64,000 bases of DNA from CAYQJL01 sp964612295 (lineage in GTDB: Bacteria > Eisenbacteria > RBG-16-71-46 > CAIMUX01 > WJJG01): assembly GCA_964612295.1 (NCBI GenBank), contig CAZTDY010000012.1:17859-81858 (forward strand). Reading direction: 5' to 3'. The notes below the pieces were generated by a model, which worked only from the letters and a program-made list of their open reading frames with translations, was not told the origin of the DNA and did not search any database. This document shows positions 25,601 through 33,317 of the stretch, in pieces; positions within the stretch are counted from its first letter, which is position 1; each line of letters starts with the position of its first letter. Both the position numbers and the translations under genes were made by a program.

Positions 25601-26417
25601 CGCGGAAGCTGCCGAGGCGGCGGCCGCCGAAGCACTGCGCGCGGAGAGCACGCCGGCCACCGCGGAAGAGGATCCCCTCGAAGGCATGACCGAGGAGGAA
25701 GCGGCCGAAAAGCTGACCACCCTGCGGCGGGACCGGGAACGGTTGGGGCCGGTCAACCAGCTGGCGATCGAGGAGTACGAGACCAAGAAAGAGCATGTCC
25801 GCTTCGTCAAGTCGCAACGTGAGGACCTCCATCAGTCCCGTGATGCACTACTCACCGCGATTGAACGGATCAATGTCGAAGCGAGCCGGCTGTTCAAGGA
25901 CACCTTCGACCAGGTGCAGAAGAACTTCGCGCGCACGTTCGGAACGCTGTTTCCGGGTGGTGAAGCCGAGCTGCGATTGACCAGCGAGGATCCGCTCGAG
26001 GCCTCGATCGAGATCATGGCCAGGCCGCGCGGAAAGCGGCTGGAAAGTATCTCGCTGCTGTCGAGTGGCGAGCGGGCGCTCACGGCGACGTCCCTGCTCT
26101 TCGCCCTCTACCTTGTCAAACCCTCGCCCTTCTGTGTTCTCGATGAGGTCGACGCGCCCCTGGATGACGCCAACATCGACCGTTTCCTGAACCTCCTGCG
26201 CAGCTTCAGCGACCGGACGCAGTTCATCGTCATCACGCACAACAAACGCACGATGGAGGTGGCCGATACCCTATACGGTGTCACCATGCAGGAGCCGGGG
26301 ATTTCGAAGATCGTCAGTGTCCGCCTAGAGAGCGGCCGGCTCGTGGCCGAAGCCCAAGATGGGACCCACGTTGAGCTGCCCGAGGAGTTCACGGCGACCC
26401 CCCAGGCTCAAACCTAG
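22668..26417 (+). CDS. smc: Chromosome partition protein SMC
   Basis: A 1249-residue condensin ATPase. Walker A is GPNGCGKSN at about residues 31-39, followed by ADAIRWALGEQNVRQLRG. Two long coiled-coil arms flank a hinge at about 510-670. The C-terminal head has LGPVNQLAIEEYE, the signature (LSSGERALTATSLLFAL) and Walker B FCVLDEVDAPLDD. The signature has Ser in place of the usual second Gly of LSGGE. A Pro/Ala/Glu-rich stretch of about 60 residues (near 950-1010) is inserted before the C-terminal head. GTG start. scpA and scpB are not nearby. Confidence 0.96.
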   Translation: MLLEKLEISGFKSFAKRTHVRLSSGITCVVGPNGCGKSNIADAIRWALGEQNVRQLRGKHLQDVIFKGTREVKPTGMAEVILHIDNQEQRLATEFSQVNIVRRAFRTGESEFRINKAPCRLKDIRGIFMDTGLGSSDYAVIEREMIDEVLADRDEARRFLLDEAAGITRYKQRRKETLRKLAAVDEDLTRVEDVLEIEERQVRSLAYQMGKARRFQRLSQRIRDLDVVLARLEWKRLEDAASGETGRLQEEENQRETLRSAQHSLEAQQESVRLDMLKLDESLQAAQNKLNETEASLSEAKDEALIRRERVKALKERTEDLTERIATSHRAHETAAAELNDLLPELEKRGEEFEEKRQIADAAEGEWREAEVTLKEARAELNRHQQIHIDHVRTYSNADHEIKTLASKLEDLDFQQQKLEAQIEALGDRAEGLGAELAELGGKRARADERCEQLRAQLSDLRSERETAHGKFEDLDEQRERLAEESARSESRLHLLEEQAKSYDGYREGVAGLLAHREELPGIIGSAAELISVDPAWVKRLSPALREISDWVVTRDEEAAWTAIDWLRSQQLGQVTFVPLEALAQLGDSPASQQGGLPPSAIDVRDSALEPLAAYLRQSLVPVAGRDDLPAGSERMPGRRWITEAGELLSAAGLLSAAGGDSPDEQIWNRPEEIDGLRERLGQLGKEHGAIVEQQAALQSMEQELRSTESVQQAELDEAQAEAESLARTLLQRQAEERLIKDEIERVREDAGGLSTRREETKSALFAARGGFSQLEEAGGSAREMFEGAQQKVETAGGRKDELGERMSDRKMELVLAESKTRDLNARIQSRRDESEESHQAAAQAEEELTRTRTEIDETETRIKELSAAEGDLVEQRESRGGEVERLRQDRHRLEDQLAQADAQLREKRRHLSDVEESLRRDEVHLAKVEADRQRLRERIIEAYEVDLAELPPLVRPEPAEDVAEAEHPAMPQAVPTPAEAAEAAAAEALRAESTPATAEEDPLEGMTEEEAAEKLTTLRRDRERLGPVNQLAIEEYETKKEHVRFVKSQREDLHQSRDALLTAIERINVEASRLFKDTFDQVQKNFARTFGTLFPGGEAELRLTSEDPLEASIEIMARPRGKRLESISLLSSGERALTATSLLFALYLVKPSPFCVLDEVDAPLDDANIDRFLNLLRSFSDRTQFIVITHNKRTMEVADTLYGVTMQEPGISKIVSVRLESGRLVAEAQDGTHVELPEEFTATPQAQT

Positions 26418-26487
26418 CGTACGGGGCACGCGGGCCCTTGAGGAGATCAGCTCGGACCCGCGTCCGCGGGGGTGAGTACGAGAGGCG

Positions 26488-27576
26488 ATGAACGTTCCGC
26501 TTTGGTTACAGAGGCTGCGTGGTTCTTCCGGCCAGACCGAGATGGGCTTTTTTGACCACCTCGATGAGCTGCGTTCGATGCTCCTGTCCTGCCTGTTGGC
26601 CTTGCTCCTGCTGACCGTGGGGGCTTGGTTCGCGTCGGGTCCGGTGATGAACTATCTGGTGACGGACGTGGCCCGCCTCGAGCGCGCGGTGTACCTCAAG
26701 CCGATGGAGCCGTTCGCCACCCGCATCAAGGTCGCCCTCCTGATGGCCTTCATGGCCGGCCTGCCGTACATCGGATTTCAGGTGTGGAGTTTTGTCGTGC
26801 CCGGCCTGCTCGGGCGGGAGAAGCGGGTCGTCTTCCCCTTAGTCTTCTGGTCGTCGATCCTCTTCCTGGTGGGGGTCGGGTTCGCCACCTTCGCGCTGTC
26901 CCCGACCATGCTTCTCATCCTGCGTCAGTTCAGCACCGAGTTCGTGCATGAGAGCCTGTCGATCGCCTACCTCCTGGACTTCCTGGTCAAGATGGCCTTT
27001 GCCTGCGGGATCCTGTTTCAGTTGCCGCTGATCGTCGCGATCCTGAGCTTCTTCGGCATCGTGACGCCCGAGTTTCTCAAGTCGAAGTGGCGGCATGCGA
27101 TCGTCGCCATTCTTTTCATCGCAGCGGTGGTGACCCCGGGGGATGGGCCCTCGCAGCTCGTGTTGGCGGTTCCTATCATCTTCCTCTACTTCATCAGCAT
27201 CTGGATCTCGGCTGCGATTCACCGGGGCAAGTCGAACGATGATGACGACCCCGGCACCGACCTTGCGCCAAGCGACGGCGGCGACGCCGACGATGGTGAC
27301 GAGGGTGACGAGGGGGCCGATGACGTGGAACCCGCCGGCGAAGACGCGCCTGATGAACGGGACGAAACTGAGGACCCCGAGGCGGACGAACCCGGTGCGG
27401 AGGTGGATTCCACCGAGGAGATGGACTCCGCCGATGAGGTGCGCGCCTCCGGCGAGGTGACGCCTCCGGCGGAGCCCAAGCTCACCATCAGCGAGGATCC
27501 GCCCACTCCCGAGCCGGCCCGAGAACCCAAGACCAAGCCTGATCCCCCCCGGGGGCCGGACGACTGGTCCATCTGA
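26488..27576 (+). CDS. tatC: Sec-independent translocase TatC with acidic tail
   Basis: A 362-residue protein. The first ~245 residues are TatC: six membrane spans, the N-terminal FFDHLDELRSMLL with the conserved Glu, KPMEPFATRIKVAL, and LPYIGFQVWSFVVPGL. TatC recognises twin-arginine signal peptides and exports folded proteins. From about residue 246 to the end is a very acidic, Asp/Glu/Pro-rich cytoplasmic tail with no fold I recognise; TatC is normally about 250 residues. tatA lies 7.5 kb downstream, and a twin-arginine substrate (DUF362) is near 63 kb. Confidence 0.95.
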   Translation: MNVPLWLQRLRGSSGQTEMGFFDHLDELRSMLLSCLLALLLLTVGAWFASGPVMNYLVTDVARLERAVYLKPMEPFATRIKVALLMAFMAGLPYIGFQVWSFVVPGLLGREKRVVFPLVFWSSILFLVGVGFATFALSPTMLLILRQFSTEFVHESLSIAYLLDFLVKMAFACGILFQLPLIVAILSFFGIVTPEFLKSKWRHAIVAILFIAAVVTPGDGPSQLVLAVPIIFLYFISIWISAAIHRGKSNDDDDPGTDLAPSDGGDADDGDEGDEGADDVEPAGEDAPDERDETEDPEADEPGAEVDSTEEMDSADEVRASGEVTPPAEPKLTISEDPPTPEPAREPKTKPDPPRGPDDWSI

Positions 27577-27606
27577 TTCCAGAGGACCGCAACCACGAGG
27601 CAGAGG

Positions 27607-28398
27607 ATGGCGAAACCAAAGCTCACCGATCAGAGCACGGTTCTGGTCATCGACATCGGGAATACGCAGACCGTTCTGGGCGTCTTTACCGGCGAGGAGT
27701 TCAAGGGCCTCTGGCGACTCAGCTCCGGGATCAGACGCACCGGTGACGAGCTGGCCGTTTTTGTGGCCGGGGCCTGCAAGGAATGGCTTCCGGCCCTCTC
27801 AGCTTCCGGCCGGATCGTGATCGGCTCGGTGGTCCCGATGCTGACCGATGAGTTCATCGCGATGGGTCGTCAGCTGCTCGGCGCGCGGCCGTTTGTTGTG
27901 TCCTGCGAGGTCGACACAGGGGTGCGCCTGGACGTTCCGGATCCGTCCTCGGTGGGGGCGGATCGGATCGCCAATGCCGTCGCCGTGGCGGATGGGCCGC
28001 TTCCCGCGATCGTCGTCGACCTCGGGACGGCCACCACCTTCGATGTCATCGGACCGGGCCGACGCTACCGCGGTGGCGTGATCGCTCCGGGTATCCGCAC
28101 GTCCGCCGATGAGCTGTTCCACCGCGCTGCCAAACTACCCAAGGTCGAAATCCGCAAACCCCGCAGACGGATTGGACGGACGACCGAAGAGAGCATCCAG
28201 GCCGGGGTCTACTACGGTGCCGTCGCATCCATTGACGGAATCGTCCGTCAGATCGAGCAGGAGCTGCGCCGACCGGCCCGAGTGATTGCCACCGGGGGCC
28301 TGGCGCCGCTGATTGCGAAGGGGTCGGAGACGATCCAGGAGGTGGACGAGGCGTTGACCCTGCGGGGCTTGGTGAGGATCGCCGCGCGGAACGCGTAG
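27607..28398 (+). CDS. coaX: Type III pantothenate kinase
   Basis: A 263-residue CoaX that phosphorylates pantothenate, the first step to coenzyme A. The N-terminal phosphate loop VIDIGNTQTVLGVF, the central VGADRIANAVA, the DLGTATTFDVI motif and GGVIAPGIRTSADELF are intact; the late GLAPLIAKGS follows the expected TGG (ATGG). Normal length. The pantothenate synthesis genes panB and panC are 3 kb downstream, so the window holds both synthesis and use of pantothenate. Confidence 0.95.
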   Translation: MAKPKLTDQSTVLVIDIGNTQTVLGVFTGEEFKGLWRLSSGIRRTGDELAVFVAGACKEWLPALSASGRIVIGSVVPMLTDEFIAMGRQLLGARPFVVSCEVDTGVRLDVPDPSSVGADRIANAVAVADGPLPAIVVDLGTATTFDVIGPGRRYRGGVIAPGIRTSADELFHRAAKLPKVEIRKPRRRIGRTTEESIQAGVYYGAVASIDGIVRQIEQELRRPARVIATGGLAPLIAKGSETIQEVDEALTLRGLVRIAARNA

Positions 28399-28714
28399 GG
28401 GGAGCGGCCCCGAGTGCGCCAGACGCTCGGATCGTCCTCGCTCACCCCTCTACTCCCGGTACCCGTACGCTGGCCCGTGCTCAGGTGCCCGTGCCCCGGG
28501 GCACAGAATCTTCGGCGAAGACCCCTATGTCCACCGGTGACGACAGCGCCGTAAGTGACTGAACTCGGCCCGGGCTCAGAAGCGAACTGCTTGTAATACG
28601 TCGCGTTGATCATTCCGCCTTGCCAAGTGACACCGGACTACCAGTCCGCTGGACTTGACAAGGGCGGATGCTGTAACTGTCTGTGTGTGTAGGAGTTGCG
28701 CACTGGACCCGGGT
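28399..28714. other. 316-base gap between coaX and a convergent glycosyltransferase gene
   Basis: I see no convincing gene. It holds small inverted repeats: the palindrome GTGCCCCGGGGCAC at 28491-28504, and CGGACT-ACC-AGTCCG at 28634-28648. A TTGACA at 28655 has no good -10 at the right distance. No tRNA, SRP RNA, RNase P RNA or tmRNA motif was found on either strand by eye. As coaX and the glycosyltransferase converge here, the stems may be terminators. Confidence 0.4.
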
Positions 28715-29959
28715 TCAGGAATCTGATGCCGACAGAATCGTCGCACGAGCCCTGCGCTGCCTGCCACGGGCGGAACCGCCCTTCTCAGCCTGGGTCTCCG
28801 ACGCGGTGCGCAGGCAGCTCAAGTAGGCGCGCTCCACCTGGGCGGCAACGCGGGGCCAGGCATAGCGCTGAACGTGATCGAATCCAGCTTCGCCCATCCG
28901 GACCTGCTGCTCGGGAATGCGGGTCATCGTTGCCATCGCCTCGCAAAGCGCCTTGGGGGATCCGGCCTGGAAGAGCAGCGCGGCACCTGAGCCGGCCAGG
29001 GTTTCGCGGTACCCGCTGATGTTGGCGGCGATCATCGGCAGGTGGCTGGCCATCGCCTCGAGCAGGCTGATGCCGAAACTCTCCCCGTGCTCGGAGGGCG
29101 CCAGAAAGATATCGGCGTCGCGGTAGAACGAGGGAAGGGCGTCACGGCTCTGGGCCCCATGACACCGGATCGGGAGCCGCTCACGCGCCACCCGCCGATC
29201 GATCACCCGTCGCAGAGGGCCGTCGCCAACCAGGTCGATCTCCAGTGTGGGCCAGCGGTGCGCGGCCGCCAGGTCGCGGTAGCGCTGAAGGGCCTCGAGC
29301 AGGGTCAGAAGTCCCTTTCGCGGGTCCAGCCGGCCCACATACAAGGCTCTCAGACGCGGTAGGTGGCCGTAGGCGACCCTCCGGGGCCTGCCAGCACCCG
29401 GGTGAGCAAAGCGGGGCAGATCGACGCCATTGGGGATCACCTCGTAGGATCCGGGAAACCGATCGCTCACGAAGCGGCGGGCCTCCCGCGAGACCGCGAC
29501 GCGAAGATCGAGCCGGCCCGCGAAGGTTTGCAGCCAGCGCGCTCCATGGACGTATCCCCAGTGTGGCGTGTCTCCCCCCGTGTGGAAGGTGCCGACCTTC
29601 ACCCCAGGCAGATACTTGAGAGCCCACAGCGGGAGGACCGGCTCGAGCGGCGACTGCAGATGCACCACGTCGATGCCCTCCTTAAGCAGAGGCTTCAGGC
29701 TTTGCCGCCAGCCCCAGCCGAAGGTCACGCAGGCCCGGGCCCCATGGGACGGCAGCCGCACGGTCCGGCCCACGCGGCGGACCGTGACCCCGGGCGGATC
29801 CGGGTCCCCGATCGGCATGGGCCGGAAGGGGGCGCCGGTCAGAATGGTGACGGAGTGGCCCCGCGATGCCAGCGCACCGGCCAGGTGCCAGACGTGCTCT
29901 GTGATCCCCCCGTGGAAGGGGAGGTAGGATTGCGATACCAAACAGATGCGCAGCGGCAC
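28715..29959 (-). CDS. GT4-family glycosyltransferase (PimA-like)
   Basis: A 414-residue GT-B glycosyltransferase. The N domain opens with ICLVSQSYLPFHGGITEHVW and has VDVVHLQSPLEP-type motifs; VIPNGVDLPRF leads into the C domain with ALYVGRLDPRKGLLTLLEAL, and the EX7E-type nucleotide-sugar site is HGESFGISLLEAMA. The N terminus resembles phosphatidyl-inositol mannosyltransferases and similar enzymes acting on lipids at the inner membrane. The substrate is not predictable. It stands alone, convergent with coaX and divergent from folK; the last ~30 residues are basic. Confidence 0.88.
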   Translation of the reverse strand: MPLRICLVSQSYLPFHGGITEHVWHLAGALASRGHSVTILTGAPFRPMPIGDPDPPGVTVRRVGRTVRLPSHGARACVTFGWGWRQSLKPLLKEGIDVVHLQSPLEPVLPLWALKYLPGVKVGTFHTGGDTPHWGYVHGARWLQTFAGRLDLRVAVSREARRFVSDRFPGSYEVIPNGVDLPRFAHPGAGRPRRVAYGHLPRLRALYVGRLDPRKGLLTLLEALQRYRDLAAAHRWPTLEIDLVGDGPLRRVIDRRVARERLPIRCHGAQSRDALPSFYRDADIFLAPSEHGESFGISLLEAMASHLPMIAANISGYRETLAGSGAALLFQAGSPKALCEAMATMTRIPEQQVRMGEAGFDHVQRYAWPRVAAQVERAYLSCLRTASETQAEKGGSARGRQRRARATILSASDS

Positions 29960-30170
29960 TGGATCTCCTGTGATCGTTGCCCGCGGTGGCGGGTCGTGAT
30001 CCCCTTCAAAGCTGGGGCTTGCACGCCCCCGCTGAGTCTCCTACCTTCTCGGGGAGTCTCGGTTTCAGAGGCCAGCATCGATCTATTTCAAAGTCAAGCG
30101 CTTACCCCGCAAGGGGGGCCATGCCCTTGGGGCCGATGGTCGGGCGGGAAGCGTTCACGAGGATCGCACG

Positions 30171-30704
30171 ATGAGCCCAGAGGCTGAGGGATGCGAGCCG
30201 GCCCAGGTAGTCGCGATCGCCTTGGGGAGTAACCTCGGATCCCGGTCGCGGGCATTGGAGTCGGCCCGGGACGCGATCGTCACTCGCCTTGGACCGATCA
30301 AGCGATGCTCGGCCATCTATGAAACCGAACCGGTCGGCCCGCCCGGGCAACGGGCGTATCTGAATCAGATCGTGCTGATCGAGACGCGAGCGTTGCCCGA
30401 GACCTTGCTCCGGGCGACCCAGGAGATCGAAGAGGATCTGGGGCGTGTGCGAGCCGAACGCTGGGGGCCGAGGGTGATCGATCTCGATCTCCTCCTTTAC
30501 GGGGATCGGGTCTGGGATGAAGAGAAACTCACGATTCCTCACCCGCGATTGCACGAGCGGGGATTCGTGTTGATTCCTTTGGCCGAACTGTTGCCCGACT
30601 GGGTTCATCCAACGCTGGGCAAGTCGGTCGAACAGATGTGCAAGGATGTTGACGCGAGCGGGATCACGCACTACGCAAAGGGCCGAGATTCACAGGGAGG
30701 GTAG
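30171..30704 (+). CDS. folK: 2-amino-4-hydroxy-6-hydroxymethyldihydropteridine pyrophosphokinase
   Basis: A 177-residue HPPK for folate synthesis. It has ALGSNLGSRSRALESARDAI, SAIYETEPVGPPGQRAYLNQ, and the signature RWGPRVIDLDLLLYGD with the two metal-binding Asp, then IPHPRLHERGFVLIPLAEL. Length is normal with a short N-terminal extension. It leads a same-strand cluster folK-dNK-panB-panC with very short gaps; folK next to a deoxynucleoside kinase and panB/panC is seen in several Gram-negative phyla. The 211 bases upstream, shared with the divergent glycosyltransferase, show no strong promoter to the eye. Confidence 0.95.
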   Translation: MSPEAEGCEPAQVVAIALGSNLGSRSRALESARDAIVTRLGPIKRCSAIYETEPVGPPGQRAYLNQIVLIETRALPETLLRATQEIEEDLGRVRAERWGPRVIDLDLLLYGDRVWDEEKLTIPHPRLHERGFVLIPLAELLPDWVHPTLGKSVEQMCKDVDASGITHYAKGRDSQGG

Positions 30705-30710
30705 GCGCCG

Positions 30711-31370
30711 GTGGTGGAGCCGCAGGCCGGGGGACTCCAACATGTCGCCATCGAGGGCGTCATCGGAGTTGGAAAGACCACACTGACCAAGAGACTGGCG
30801 GACTTCGTCGGAGGCGGCACGCTGCTCGAGATCGTGGAAGAGAATCCCTTCCTGCCCGATTTCTACCGCGACCGACGGGCGTACGGGTTTCAGACCCAGG
30901 TCTTCTTTCTTCTCAGCCGCTTTCGTCAGCAGCGGCGCCTGTTGCAGAGGGATCTCTTTCACGGTCCCCTGATCAGCGACTACATATTCGAGAAGGACCG
31001 CATCTTCGCGAACATCAACTTAGACGACGCTGAGTTGGACATGTACAATCAGGTTTTCGCCCTCATGGAGCGGGATTTGCCGAAACCGGATCGCATCATC
31101 TATCTGATGGCCAACGTGGATGAGCTCCTGGCCCGAATTGCCAAGAGAGGCCGCGAGTTCGAGCGCAACATGGATCCGGAGTATCTCGAAACGCTGGCCG
31201 AGGCGTACAACTACTTCTTTGGTCATTACGCCGGAGCGCCGGTGATGGTCGTCAACACTGCGGAGATCGACTTCACTCGCGATCTGTCGGTGGTGGCCGA
31301 TCTGTGGCGAGCATTGGTCGGACAGACCAGCGGACGGTCCATGTTCATTCCCGGGGAACCCCGCAAGTAG
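30711..31370 (+). CDS. Deoxynucleoside kinase (dNK/dGK family)
   Basis: A 219-residue P-loop kinase starting at a GTG six bases after folK. Walker A is EGVIGVGKTTL near residue 15; EENPFLPDFY, the DRS-type ISDYIFEKDRIFA and the lid IAKRGREFERNMDPEYL follow, as in deoxyadenosine/deoxyguanosine kinases. These phosphorylate salvaged deoxynucleosides. The precise base preference cannot be read from the sequence. Tight coupling with folK and panB suggests one transcript. Confidence 0.9.
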   Translation: MVEPQAGGLQHVAIEGVIGVGKTTLTKRLADFVGGGTLLEIVEENPFLPDFYRDRRAYGFQTQVFFLLSRFRQQRRLLQRDLFHGPLISDYIFEKDRIFANINLDDAELDMYNQVFALMERDLPKPDRIIYLMANVDELLARIAKRGREFERNMDPEYLETLAEAYNYFFGHYAGAPVMVVNTAEIDFTRDLSVVADLWRALVGQTSGRSMFIPGEPRK

Positions 31371-31392
31371 CCGGAGTGCGCGCGAGGACGAT

Positions 31393-32226
31393 ATGAAACG
31401 CAGAGAGAAGCTCACCGCTCCCGAGTTGATCAAGTGGAAGCGCAAGGGCCGCAAGATCCCCGTGCTGACCTGCTACGACTTCAGCTTTGCCCGCATTCTG
31501 GACGCCGCCGAGATCCCGGTGCTCCTGGTGGGCGACAGCCTGGGCCAGGTCGTGTTGGGCTATGAGACCACCTTGCCGGTCACCGTCGACGATATGATCC
31601 ATCACACCCGGGCCGTGGTTCGCGGCACGTCTCGCGCGCTGGTGGTCGCGGACATGCCGTTCATGAGCTATCAGGCCTCTGTTGGCGATGCCGTTCGCTC
31701 CGCGGGGCGGTTGGTGCAGGAGGGTAGGGCGGACGCGGTCAAGCTCGAGGGGGGCGCGCGAACGCTGGACGCCGTCAAGGCCATCGTCGAAACCGGGATT
31801 CCGGTCATGGGACATCTGGGGCTGACCCCCCAATCGATTCTTGCCTTTGGCGGGTACCGCGTGCAGGGAAAACTGAAAAGCGAAGCGGCTCGACTCATCA
31901 AGGATGCGGTCGCTCTCTCGGAGGCGGGGTGTTTTGCCATCGTCCTGGAGATGATTCCCGCCCCCCTGGCCAGGGAAGTCTCGGTCGAGATTCCCATTCC
32001 CACCATTGGCATCGGCGCGGGCCCGGATTGTGACGGCCAGGTTCTCGTCGTTCACGACCTGCTCGGACTGTTCACGGAGTTTACCCCGAAATTCGTCCGC
32101 CGGTTCATGGAGGGGTCCGCCGAGATCACAGGTGCGGTGCGCACTTTCGCCGAAGCGGTGGAGACGGGCGAATATCCCGGGCCCGAGCACTGCTACGGAA
32201 TGGATGAGGGGAGGGAGGCAAGATGA
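31393..32226 (+). CDS. panB: 3-methyl-2-oxobutanoate hydroxymethyltransferase
   Basis: A 277-residue PanB, which makes ketopantoate from ketoisovalerate and methylene-tetrahydrofolate. CYDFSFARILDAAEIPVLLV, GDSLGQVVLGYETTLPVTVD, MPFMSYQ, VKLEGG, PVMGHLGLTPQS and IGIGAGPDCDGQVLV are all present. Its stop overlaps the panC start (ATGA at 32223). The folate link with folK upstream is sensible, since PanB uses a folate cofactor. Confidence 0.97.
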   Translation: MKRREKLTAPELIKWKRKGRKIPVLTCYDFSFARILDAAEIPVLLVGDSLGQVVLGYETTLPVTVDDMIHHTRAVVRGTSRALVVADMPFMSYQASVGDAVRSAGRLVQEGRADAVKLEGGARTLDAVKAIVETGIPVMGHLGLTPQSILAFGGYRVQGKLKSEAARLIKDAVALSEAGCFAIVLEMIPAPLAREVSVEIPIPTIGIGAGPDCDGQVLVVHDLLGLFTEFTPKFVRRFMEGSAEITGAVRTFAEAVETGEYPGPEHCYGMDEGREAR

Positions 32227-33308
32227 GTAAGGCCGGGAAGAAACCCGCGCCCGAATCGCGCAAACGATCGACGAAGAAAACCGTGACCAAGAAGGCTGCG
32301 CCCAAAAAAGCGGCGCCCAAGAAAGCGAAGGCCAAACCGGTCGCGAAGCAGGCTGCGCCGAAGAGCACCACGCCGGCCAAATCGCCCAAGAAGACCGCAG
32401 CCGGTGCGGCTGCGAGCGGGATGAAACGGCTCCAGTCGGCCGAATCCCAAAGACGCTTCTCTCGTCAGACGCGCGACGACGGAAAGAGGATCGGGTTCGT
32501 GCCCACGATGGGAGCCTTCCACCAAGGCCACCTGGATCTGATGCGCAAAGCGCGCGGCCAGAACGACGTGGTCGTGGTCAGCATCTTCGTCAACCCGCTC
32601 CAGTTCGCCCCTGGTGAGGACTACGAGAAGTACCCTCGAGATCTGGCGCGCGATCTCGACAAAGCCCGGGACGAGGGAGTCGATGCGGTCTTCATCCCCG
32701 AGACCGCCGAGATGTACCCCCCAGGATTCGCCACCAACATCAGCGTGGGACCGTTGACCGAGAAACTCTGCGGCGCGGGGCGCCCGGGTCACTTCGACGG
32801 TGTCTGTACGGTCGTGATGAAGCTCTTGGGGGTTGTGCAGCCACACCGTCTCTATCTGGGGCAAAAGGACGCCCAGCAGGCCATCGTGCTGCAGCGGATG
32901 ATCGAGGAGCTGGACGTCGATGTGAAGGTCACCGTCTGCCCCACGAAACGGGAGAAGGACGGTCTGGCGATGAGTTCACGCAATGCCTACCTGAGCGAAG
33001 AGGAGCGGGCCATGGCCCCGCGGCTGTACGAGGCGCTCAGGATGGCGCAGCGCGATATCCTCGTTGGGGGCGAGCGTGATCCAAAGCAGCTGTCGGCGCG
33101 GATGCGCGACCATATCGCCAAGGACACCACCTTCGAGATCGATTACCTCGAGATGGTGGATCCGGAATCGCTGGAGCCGCGACCGGTTCTGACGGGCCGG
33201 GTTCTGGTCGCTCTCGCCGCCCAGCTGGGCCCGGCGAGGCTCATCGACAATCTGCTCATCAACGTTCCGGGAGGCCGGATGGCCGAGACCTTCGCGACGG
33301 ACCGGTAG
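32223..33308 (+). CDS. panC: Pantothenate synthetase with histone-H1-like N-terminal tail
   Basis: PanC joins pantoate and beta-alanine with ATP. The catalytic domain (PTMGAFHQGH at 94-103, VSIFVNPLQFAPGEDY, LYLGQKDAQQ, MSSRNAYL) is complete. It is preceded by about 65 residues of Lys/Ala/Pro-rich sequence of the TKKAAPKKAAPKKAK type, like histone H1 or AlgP tails. The long form is the likely product: its ATG overlaps the panB TGA and has GGGAGGGAGG just upstream, while the internal ATG at 32421 (GMKRLQSAES) has a weak ribosome site. Total 361 residues against about 280 usual. Confidence 0.95.
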   Translation: MSKAGKKPAPESRKRSTKKTVTKKAAPKKAAPKKAKAKPVAKQAAPKSTTPAKSPKKTAAGAAASGMKRLQSAESQRRFSRQTRDDGKRIGFVPTMGAFHQGHLDLMRKARGQNDVVVVSIFVNPLQFAPGEDYEKYPRDLARDLDKARDEGVDAVFIPETAEMYPPGFATNISVGPLTEKLCGAGRPGHFDGVCTVVMKLLGVVQPHRLYLGQKDAQQAIVLQRMIEELDVDVKVTVCPTKREKDGLAMSSRNAYLSEEERAMAPRLYEALRMAQRDILVGGERDPKQLSARMRDHIAKDTTFEIDYLEMVDPESLEPRPVLTGRVLVALAAQLGPARLIDNLLINVPGGRMAETFATDR

Positions 33309-33317
33309 GGAGGGAGT

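Noticed and set aside
28655..28683. TTGACA as a promoter -35
   Set aside because: No acceptable -10 at 16-18 bases and no plus-strand gene directly follows.
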